Positions 55,534 to 64,000 of a stretch of 64,000 bases of DNA are shown here, one piece after another. Origin of the DNA: Seiridium cupressi (lineage: Eukaryota; Ascomycota; Sordariomycetes; Amphisphaeriales; Sporocadaceae); NCBI GenBank assembly GCA_036674765.1, contig JARVKI010000006.1, positions 124,001-188,000 on the forward strand, written 5' to 3'. A model generated the notes under the pieces. It was not told where the DNA came from. It did not search any database and saw only the letters and a list, made by a program, of their open reading frames with translations. Each line of letters starts with the position of its first letter. Positions within the stretch are counted from its first letter, which is position 1. Position numbers and translations under genes: made by a program.

Positions 55534-58500
55534 CTATTTCCATTGACTCAAGCCTGCCCATGGATCCTGCGACGGCTGGAGCTGGGCGCTTCTGGGCATG
55601 GCACTGTGAGGAGCGCCGCTCTGTGGCTGTCCATAATATTCATGACCCTGCCCGTTATAGTGCACCGTCTGCTGGGGCCCCAACGGTGGTGGACCGGGTG
55701 GTGGCGGGGGCGGGACGAAGCCAGGAGGCACGTAGTGATTCTGTTGCTGTTGCTGTTGCTGCTGCTGTTGTTGTTGTTGCTGCTGCTGGTGCGCCTGTGG
55801 GTTACCATATGTGTTATATGGTTGGTTGTGGCTGAACGACGTCTGAGTTGGAGGTGGTGATGCCGGCCCTCTTGCCCCTAGACTGAATGTTGTCTGATTA
55901 GGAGGTGGTGAAGTCGGACCAGGGTTACGGCCCCAGTTGCTAGGATTGTAGGCAGCTTGCTGCCCATATTGTTGAACTTGTGGCTGCGGTGTAGATGAGA
56001 ATGAAGGGTTTGGCGGCGGACTGGAGTACGACGGGAAGGTAGTCTGAACAGGAGGAGGGGAAGTAGCCACTTGATACTGGCCAGTGAAGGAGGTCTGCGG
56101 GTAACGCGGCGTATTGCTTTGCGGCGGATAAGCAGCCTGGTTTTGTGAGAAGCTTAGGGGTGTTGGAACTGGTCTTGCCGCCCCGGGCTTTGGTGGTGGA
56201 GATGCCGAGGGGTCCATTGACATCCGTTCCATAAGACCCCGTAGACGTTCTCGCTCGACCTCCGCTTGCTGGCTCTTGTTCACTGCCTTGTCTTGCTCGA
56301 TCTGATTGAGAAGTTGGGCGCCTTCAGAACGGCGGTTATTGACAAATGTATCAACGTTCTTGTCGAGACTGTCGACCGTCTCCTTCATTTCGGTGTACCA
56401 TCTTTTCGCACTTTGCAGACCAGCCTCGAGATCCAGAAACTCCTGATAAGCCCGCTTATACCTGTTCACCACAGTAGCCCGCTGCCGCTGGATGCTTTCA
56501 TATTTGCTCTGCTCAGCGCGAACGCGCTTGTCCTGGAGTAGGTTATTGAAAGTGGCCGTAAGGTCCTTCATCAATGAGGACTGCTTGTGATTCGCTTGAA
56601 GAAGGCGGTTCTGATGTGGCCTGAACTTTTCCAGTTCAGACTGGAAAAGCTGTTGCTCATAGTTTGGTATGGACTTCTTGTTGAGAATGAGTATTTGCGA
56701 GATATCATCGTTGTGGACCTGGGAATGGTTAGGATCGTGGTCTGAAAAGGGGGAACTTGGAACTTACCTTGTCCTTGAGATCCTTGAGCACTTGATTCCG
56801 CTCCCGCTTGATAAGATTGAGCTTCTTCAAGATCTCTTCCACTCTGTTGATCTGGTCCATTACGCTTGGCCCATCGTCCTCGAAATCGTCGTCTAGCAGA
56901 TTAGGTTCTGCGCCCATAGGACTTGTCACATTGCTGGATTTGGTCCGCACTTTACTGACAGCTTCTTGAAAGAGGGCATCAGCGTCCCCATTTTGCGCCG
57001 CCACCCTCATCTCTTCAAAGTCGTGCTCGTTTTGCCTGAATTTGGCATACAATTGTCCGTCGCTCTTCGCTGCTTCGTCAAGAGCCTCTCTGTAATTCCG
57101 AATATTTCCTCTCAGCGTCGTCGTAAGTCTTGAACTCGGTTGTTGCGTCCATTCGTTCTCATATTTCGACCTCATCTTTTCGCAAACGCTTTCCTCCATG
57201 TCAAGCTGCTTTGAACTCTTATCAAGAACGCCTATGACCGAGTCCTTGTCTATCCGTAGCGTATCGAAGATGGAGATGGGATTCTCATGACCAGCCACGT
57301 CGTCACACCAAGTCCTGAAATCCTCATCCGGTAGGATATCTCGGTCAAAGCCTCCCTTCAACACCTGCAACGCACCAGGTAAACGTAGGTAGTCCAAGCT
57401 TGCTGCCATTTCGCTGTTAGCGAGGTCAACTCTTTCTGATTCCGCTCGGATCAATTTTGCCTTCTCCTCGTCATATAGACTTGCAGACTCGGTGACTGCC
57501 AGAGGGACTATCTTGGCAAACAAGTCGGGCCCCGTTATCCGTTGAATGTCCTGTCCCGCGTATAGCTCGCTTACAGGTATCGGTTTCGATGCTGGTAGCT
57601 TCGCCACTGGCGCCAAACTGGCTTCGGCTGGAACGGGTTGGTGGTAGATGTAATCATTGTCTTTAACCAGGACATTAAGTTTGTCTTGGATGGTTGTCAC
57701 ATTACGCTTGGTGATCTCAGCTAGAAGCGATCCGGTTTCTGCACTCAGATTCGAACTGGGAGGCATTGTGCTAGGAAAGTTAGATGCAATCCGGCTTGCT
57801 TCCTTGGCGTGTGCTTCGGCTGCTTTGAGTCTGGCAACCGCTATACCGTGCGAATTCGTTTCCGTGTCCGCTATGGCTTGGTAGTATTGCGATTGTGATG
57901 ACAGTAGATTGTACTTGATTTGGGTAAACAAGAGCCACACTTTCTCGAATATGGCCTTGTTCACGTTCTCCTGGACGCCTTCCACCGCTTGCGAATATAG
58001 ATATGCAGCCTGGCTAGACAGCTTGGCCAGCATTCCCACTTTCTTCTGATCTGCCACCTGCTTCTCCAGAAAGACCTCCTGGGCTTGTGCGAGAGTAATG
58101 CTGATGAGTGTCTTCACGGTCTCCCTGCTCAGATCGGATGACGGTGCGTGTAGGAAGTTCTCGTTGATGTAGGTGAACATGCCGGCGGATGCTTGGAAGG
58201 AATGATAGGCAGCCTTGAGGCCAGCCTCTTCGGATCTTGTTTGGATGGCGGCATGGCAGGAAAGGACGGCAGAAATGTTGAATATGACAGAGGCCTTCTC
58301 GAAAGCGAGAGAGTATTGCGCAGTGGATTTGTGAGTAAAGGCATCGAACCTGTCACGGATCAGCATACTGCGGGCTTACCAAAATTCAAGTGATCAGTGA
58401 TGAACGTACCATGTAAACGAGATCTTGATATGCTGCTCGTCGACGGGAAATCGCAAGTCCAGTAACTCCAGCTGGCCGTAGTATCGGTATAACAGGTCTC

Positions 58501-58687
58501 TTCCGGCAGTGCTGTCTTTTCCGGCGCCTCTCATGTCCTGGCGCAGTCGATTCAACGTTGCGCATTCTTCCGCATACCGTTCAGGATCGTCGCCGTAGGT
58601 ATCTCTTATATAGGACTTGAGGGGCGTAACCCAGTCTATTTCATTGGTGGCCTTCAGCGGCACCGATATCATTGGTGTTTGCGTCAT
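55534..58687 (-). CDS. bro1: Bro1, ESCRT-associated BRO1-domain protein (ALIX family)
   Basis: Three exons (58410-58687, 56768-58349, 55534-56718) give 1014 residues. The BRO1 domain covers about residues 1-390 (MISVPLKATNEIDW, YYGQLELLDLRFP, FEKASVIFNISAVLSCHAA). A helical V-domain follows to about residue 740. The tail from about 770 is Pro/Gln-rich and holds a 16-glutamine run and repeated PPPxQT(T/S)F motifs. Bro1 binds Snf7 of ESCRT-III through the BRO1 domain and recruits the ubiquitin peptidase Doa4 in endosomal sorting. The long tail separates it from PalA/Rim20, which also has a BRO1 domain but is shorter. Exon joins are fixed by SFTWFDAFTH and DLKDK-VHNDDIS. Confidence 0.94.
55741..55788. 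repeat. Glutamine codon repeat (16 codons) in bro1
   Basis: On the coding (minus) strand this is 16 consecutive Gln codons mixing CAG and CAA, within the Pro/Gln-rich tail of Bro1. The mixed codons suggest it is not a fresh pure-CAG expansion. Confidence 0.85.
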
Positions 58688-60687
58688 GGTGAGCAGTGCG
58701 GCAAGTGCGCAAACTCTGGATTCGAGACACAGGTTTCAATGCAAGCACCGCGATGAAATGCTGCCCTCCCGTGTATGAGAAGTCCCGTGAGGTCCGTCAA
58801 TCGTCGTCCCAAATACCAGCCCTCGAGGGCGGTTTGAGGAGCTTGTCGTGATATACCGTGGGGCAGCGGGGGGCGGGGCGTCCAAGTAGCCGTAGATTGC
58901 ACTGCAGACGAGAGAGAGCACCAGCAGCGGTGAGCAACGATTCTGCAGCTTGCGTACTGACGTGAAAAACGATTCGTGGTGCAGATGGGCAGACGGGTTC
59001 AGTCGCAGTTGAGAGGATGATCAGGCATCGGACCTTGCGTGGTCATGCTGTCGGTACGAGATGGGCCTGAGGGCGCGGTGGGACCCGAATATGACGGCAC
59101 GGCAGCAGGGAGCTGGGAGAAGTTTGAGGAGCGAGAACGATCCCGCTGAAGAATTGTTGCCGCGAGCAGGGTTGTGTCCTGAACCAGAGGGCCGGATGGC
59201 ATGGATCAATTCGCAAGCGACTGACGCATGAAAGTCTCACTGTTACGCGGCGCGCCTGTCCAGTTTTCTAGGCAGAGATGGAATGGATTGGGTAGCCAAT
59301 GTAGGTACCTTGAGAATAGTTCAGGATTAGCCGCCGAGAAGCTGGCTTGTGAGAAAGAAGGTGAGCGATGTCAGTACATCAGGCAGGGCCGCCAGATGGC
59401 TGCCGGCACCCCCTGTACCTTCGCGGGGCCAGACGCCCAGGATGCGCTTACACCTTGCAGCTTGACAACAGACAATTCTCTCAGGGACCAAGGTCGGCTT
59501 TGCTCTGATTAAGCGCCAGCTTCAACCAGGTTACATGGCAGCGTCTATTCGGTTGCTGCCATGGGGGATGATCTCACAGTCCTCTCTCATCCAGACGTTC
59601 TGTACGTTGCTTATCACATAATCATATACTAGGCCCAGTTCGTTGCATCAGTGACACCGCGCGAGAATCTAGCACTACGGTGCTGTACGTGACACAGATG
59701 CAGGTTCTATGTGACAAGGTGATTGCTGCAGCTCCTTGAGAGATGCACCATTCACAGAGGCAGACCTGATCAGGCCATTGGGCGAGCTCAACGCCAGCCC
59801 AATGTCACCAGGATCAGGCATTGGTCAATGTCCACTCTTCCTGCAAGATTCAGTGTTTGCGACCTTGGGCCGAGTGGCAGTATCTACCTACTGTACATAC
59901 AGTCAGTCCCTCACAATGCTGTGAAACACGGCCGATGAGACCACATGGGCATGCCGGTCCAAGGCCGTCCGATTGCAGCATCCATGGATCTGTCCTACTC
60001 CAGCGCAGATGGTACTGCTTGAACAGAGCCTGAACATATTCAACACCCGTTTTTCAGTCGCCATATCTGACAATCCCTTACAGCTTCTGATTCGCCAGTC
60101 TGTGCATTGCACCTACACGACCCGGCGGCTAGCCCAATGGCCTACTGTCGTAGTAAGGCAGCCCTGGTCGGAGATCGCACTCAAACTGCACATAGCGGGC
60201 CGAGGCAGCCGGGAGGTCGCTTGTCCTGCAACCGCCTGTAAGAAGACGGTAGTCTAGTTACATGATGTACGCCTTGCCCAGGATCGCCGTTCGTGGGGGA
60301 CACAACCTATCAAGGAGGGCATGGTTCAACGTACGTTGTAAGTCACCAAGCACATAACATCGGAAAGAGGTAGTCGGCATCCGCAAGAGTCTTCGACATG
60401 TGCTTGATCAAATATTTATTAATCTGAATCATCTCGGTTGAGGAGAGAGGCTGCGCAGTACACATCCCTTGCTATTTTACAAAATCTGGTAAAGTTTTGA
60501 ACACTTAAACACGGGCTTTCGTCTTTTGAAAGCCGGCGTGGAGCTCATTGTCCTCATGCGCGCCGCCCAATGCAATCGCGAACTGCAGTCTATGTCTCTA
60601 GAGTATGAAAAAATATCCGTTACACCATATGGTACAGTCGTTTTCCTTACATCACACAGGCCCTTGTGAAGCTTTCCATGCTCAGCC
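58688..60687. other. Intergenic region without a recognisable gene
   Basis: About 2 kb between the minus-strand bro1 and MDJ1 genes. Open frames are short and mixed on both strands. No tRNA, repeat family or transposon signature was found. It should contain the bro1 promoter and the MDJ1 3' flank. Confidence 0.5.
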
Positions 60688-62467
60688 TCAGCCAGAGCCA
60701 GAGCCAGCTTCCTTCTTTGGTTCCGAGTCGGGCTTCTTTCCCGTGGTCTCGTCGGCCTTCTTCTCAGAAGTAGACGAGTTTTCAGGCTTCTTTTGATGAG
60801 CCGGGTGTTGTGTCAAGTTGTGCCATATGGACTTGAGGAATCCCTCATTTCTGTGTGTCTCGGGATCATCATCTTTGGATGGGTTTGGGGACGGGTTCGA
60901 ACTAGAGACCGTATTAGCACAATGATCATAAATCATTCGGAACCAGACATACTTGGGCATTTTGACGTTCATGATTCTCTTGGCTGTTTTATCGCCCATC
61001 TCATCTGCAAGCATCTCGACAATGGTTCTTTGGTTGGCTGACAGATATTTCGGCATAGCAACTCTGAACTCGACCTTCAAGTCTCCCGATCCGCTTCGCC
61101 GTCCGCCAAGCTTCTTCATGCCCATGCCGCCTAACGTGATCTTGTCTCCGGTGTTGGTTCCTGTGTTGATCTTGATGGCCACCTCGCCGTCCAGTGTAGG
61201 CACAGTGAGTTCACCACCAAGCAAAGCCGTCGTCAAGGGGAGACTAGCGGTATATAGGATATCGGAGCCATTTCGCTTGAACTTGGGATCAGAAGCCACG
61301 CGAACCAGGACGTAGAGATCTCCGCGCGCTGTCCGGGCATTTGGCGGTGCCGCATCGCCGAGCGATGGAGCATCACCCTCGCCGTCCACTCTCAACCGCA
61401 TACCATCTTCAATGCCACCCGGGATATCCACTGTGATCGTTTTACGATCTCGCACAACTCCGTTGCCGCTGCAGGTTCGGCATTCGGAACCCCGCGGAGT
61501 GGTCTGCCCAGAACCCTTGCACGTTCCACAGGTCGATGCCATTTGGAAACCACCTGCAACGAAGTGCACTTCTGTTCCAGTGCCGCCACACGATTTACAC
61601 TCGGTCCGTTTCGAGCCGCTCTTCAAGCCGCTTCCAGAGCATGTGCCACAAGGTACGGTGGGATGTATTGTAATGGTCTTCTGTGTGCCTTTCGCCGCCT
61701 CCATAAAGCTTATGCTGGTTTGCACTTCGATGTTCTCTCCAACTAGGATTTCCTGCTGGAAGGGATTCGATCTGCCGCGTCGACCACCAGCATTCCCACC
61801 AAAGGGATTGGCTCCACCTGCGAAATGCTGGAATATGTCATCTAGGTTGATGTTGGCACCAAATCCTCCCTGGCCTCCAAATCCACCGCCGAACCCTGAG
61901 AAGGGACCTCCAGCACCAAAGGGGTTGCCACCTCCAGGTTGGGGCTCGCCATTTGAGTCGAACCCCGATGCACCAAATTGGTCAAACTGTTCCTTCTTCT
62001 TCGGGTCTGAGAGTATTTCGTATGCGGATTGGATCTCGCCGAACTTGTCCTTTGCGCCTGGGTCTTTGTTGGTATCGGGATGATATTTCTTTGCTAGGCC
62101 GTAATATGCCTTCTTGATATCTCCAGGCGAGGCTCCTTTTGCGACGCCAAGTGCCTTGTACGGATCCCTCACGGCTGCCAAAGTGTTGTGTGTGGCACGG
62201 AAGGACTTGGTAGCGACCTTGGTTAGCTGCCACTCCCTATATGTGTGTGAGGGATGCGTAATAGATGGATGGACCTACCCTCTTTTGCAATTGTGCCGGA
62301 CATGCAGGCTTCGCAGTGCAGTCACTCGGCCTCTTGGTAGCGAATACGAGTGTCCTCGCAGGAGCGCGCCTTCGTAGATTCTCCCGTAACCTTTGTCTTC
62401 GATATATCTGGGCTGGCGATATCAATCGCGACGGGAGCGCGGCCTTGGTCAAAACGTTTGAATTCAT
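60688..62467 (-). CDS. MDJ1: Mitochondrial DnaJ-type co-chaperone Mdj1
   Basis: Three exons (62279-62467, 60953-62232, 60688-60901) give 560 residues. The N-terminus is Arg-rich and lacks acids ([20 protein letters not shown]), as in a mitochondrial presequence. The J domain has the YHPDTN motif that stimulates Hsp70 ATPase. A Gly/Phe-rich stretch follows, then four zinc-binding repeats ([32 protein letters not shown]), as in bacterial DnaJ. Mdj1 helps Ssc1 fold imported and newly made matrix proteins. The first intron ends in two close AG sites (62237 and 62233); only the second keeps the frame. The tail after the second intron is charged and rich in Lys/Glu/Ser. Confidence 0.94.
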
Positions 62468-63169
62468 CTTTCAATCCACACATGTGCTCATCGATAAAGC
62501 AAGGCAGATAATATCATGACAGGCGCCGGGTCAAATCAGGGAACCGAACGTTGCCTGCACTGGGCGTTGGTTGAGTTACAAGAAAACGAAGAGTAGTCGG
62601 CGGCTTCCAATTTCTTGAAGCGACTGGAATCATCCAAAAACTTTTTGAGCGTCGAGCCGTCGCCTACCGAGCTAACACCAATCGGCATCGACGCAATTGC
62701 TCTGTCAGTGGCCCCGTTTCTTGTTGCCTCAGGCCGAAAGTACCAGGGATCAAGCTTAAGTGCTTTTTTAGCGCTGGTCTAACGAGTGGGTAGCGCGTGA
62801 ACGATTCCGCGTCAGCGCCATCGGGAGTGAACCGCTGCGACCATCGGGAACTTCGAATTGGATGGGACGAACGTCTTAACCCAAATTGTCCGAATAATCT
62901 CGTGTGAGCGGGAGAATTTATGAGTTCCAGAAACAGATCTTTTGGACTGTGATCGTAATAAGTAATATATATGCACACTATTTAACCTATTGACCTTGAT
63001 ATCCTAGAATGTCGTTGATCCATTATGGAAGGCTATCGCCTGTGCCTGTGCCCGCGCCTGCGCCGAAAAACTCCAGAACCCATATGCCAAATAATGCAGC
63101 CAAATGTTCAACAAGACCATGCCAACCTCTACAGTCGTCCCAGAAACCCGGGTCTCTTTAGAATTGAAT
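62468..63169. other. Intergenic region upstream of MDJ1
   Basis: About 700 bp between MDJ1 and the SAP30-like gene. It holds the MDJ1 promoter and the 3' flank of the SAP30-like gene. No gene was seen. Confidence 0.5.
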
Positions 63170-63802
63170 TCATGGCATTGGAGACGCATGCGGTAAATTC
63201 TTATTTCTTCTTGGCCTGAAGACGCCCGGGTTTTTCACTTTGTGTAAAAAGTTAACCACGACCTCATTTTCTTGGATCCCGAGGCCGTTGAAGTGTTTGC
63301 GCACGACATGAGTGAGATCGTTCTTGTTCTGTCTTTTGTGTTCTCGTTTCCTCGCCATGGAAGGCGAGTAGGGACCTATAGAACCGGGCCGCGAGAGAAC
63401 TGTTTGGTGGTATGAGTGGGTGAAGGCGGTCGGGGTGTCGAGGTTATGTTCGCGGCGATAGTCGTGCAGTAGTTCTCGGTCGAACGAAGACCAATCGAGC
63501 TAATAAGAATAGACGTTAGCAAATATGAGACATAGTGGGTATTTGAAGAACGAAATGAAATTCTGTCATACCCCAGAAGGAGGTTTGGGCTGTGTGACGG
63601 CTGCCGTGGTCGCTGCGGGAGGGTGACCGTTGACAGCAGTCGTTTCTCGCAAGTTTGACCCAGCGGAACTGGCGACTCGGCGCAGCTTGCTGCCGCCGTT
63701 CACATGATGGTTCTCTTTGGTACCATGGCCATTTCTTTCCTTCGTACTGGGAGTCTCCGCTTTGGGGTCGTCGTGGTTCGCTTTCGATTTGGACGGCGGC
63801 AT
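63170..63802 (-). CDS. SAP30: SAP30-type Sin3-binding protein (histone deacetylase complex)
   Basis: Two exons (63572-63802, 63170-63499) join over a 72-nt GTATGA intron to 186 residues. The first exon is a disordered, Lys/Thr/Pro-rich N-terminus. The second carries the fungal SAP30 Sin3-binding domain: LDWSSFDRELLHDYRREHNL, then a helix with FTHSYHQTVLSRPGSIGPYS, then VVRKHFNGLGIQENEVVVNF. In yeast and animals SAP30 bridges Sin3 and the Rpd3/HDAC1 complex, which silences genes by histone deacetylation. The final residues after the domain are basic (RPRRNKN). It is a short, single-domain form, as in other fungi. Confidence in the domain is good. Confidence 0.86.
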
Positions 63803-64000
63803 TGTTGGTGAGAGCTAGGAGCCAACGTATTCGAGCAACGACTATTAGCAGCAACTGAGTGACGGTAAGAAAGGAATTGCAAATAGCTGCAGGAACATTC
63901 CCAAAGCCTATAGAGAATGCTCCTGGAAGAGAGGTATAGGACGAATAGTGATCACGGGGCCGCTATGTGGTGGCATTGAGGAGAACGATCAGCAATGGGC
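63803..64000. other. Window edge, upstream flank of the SAP30-like gene
   Basis: About 200 bp upstream of the SAP30-like start codon. No feature was recognised. Confidence 0.4.

Noticed and set aside
55543..55860. Leucine-rich open frame on the plus strand at the Bro1 tail
   Set aside because: Its Leu run is the antisense reading of the glutamine codons in bro1.
1..64000. CRISPR arrays, rRNA genes, complete transposons
   Set aside because: No repeated spacer structure, rRNA sequence, transposase or reverse transcriptase was seen on either strand.

Overview
The window is nuclear DNA from a filamentous ascomycete (Pezizomycotina), most likely a Sordariomycete. The main evidence is gene structure: protein-coding genes are split by short introns of about 50-150 nt with GTAAGT, GTATGT or GTACGT-type donors and CTAAC/CTGAC-like branch points. 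The proteins are fungal in type, including a Cho2 phosphatidylethanolamine methyltransferase, a Bro1 with a proline/glutamine-rich tail, a long mitochondrial pentatricopeptide protein resembling Cya5/Pet309, a PL4 rhamnogalacturonan lyase and a multicopper oxidase. I found no rRNA, CRISPR array, complete transposon or convincing tRNA. All exon joins were worked out by eye from reading frame and splice motifs, without transcript data.

Layout. 0-9 kb: an uncharacterised Cys- and Pro-rich protein gene (minus) with an in-frame stop and an open tail behind it, a 2 kb non-coding stretch, the Obg GTPase Mtg2 (plus) and the tRNA m5C methyltransferase Ncl1/Trm4 (plus). 9-21 kb: an aldo-keto reductase (plus) converging on a class II aldolase/adducin-like gene (minus), CHO2 (minus), a small basic helical protein (plus) and eIF3g (minus). 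21-31 kb: a PH-domain protein (minus), then about 6 kb without a recognisable gene, then a disordered/coiled-coil protein (plus). 31-41 kb: the PPR protein (minus), divergent from SRP68 (plus), followed by a membrane-anchored multicopper oxidase (plus). 41-50 kb: mitochondrial Hsp70 SSC1 (minus), divergent from a WD40-like protein (plus), then an L-2-hydroxyglutarate dehydrogenase-like oxidoreductase (plus). 50-64 kb: a rhamnogalacturonan lyase (plus), a NAPE-PLD-like metallo-hydrolase (minus), Bro1 (minus), the mitochondrial J-protein MDJ1 (minus) and a SAP30-type Sin3-binding protein (minus).

How the genes relate. Most are single-copy housekeeping genes, not one pathway. Several products act in mitochondria (Mtg2, the PPR protein, SSC1, MDJ1 and probably the L2HGDH-like enzyme), and SSC1 and MDJ1 encode a chaperone and its J-protein partner about 20 kb apart. 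The two secreted or surface-facing enzymes are the oxidase and the lyase. I see no biosynthetic cluster and no obvious new defence or mobile system. The observation I rate highest is the possible stop-codon readthrough in the first gene.
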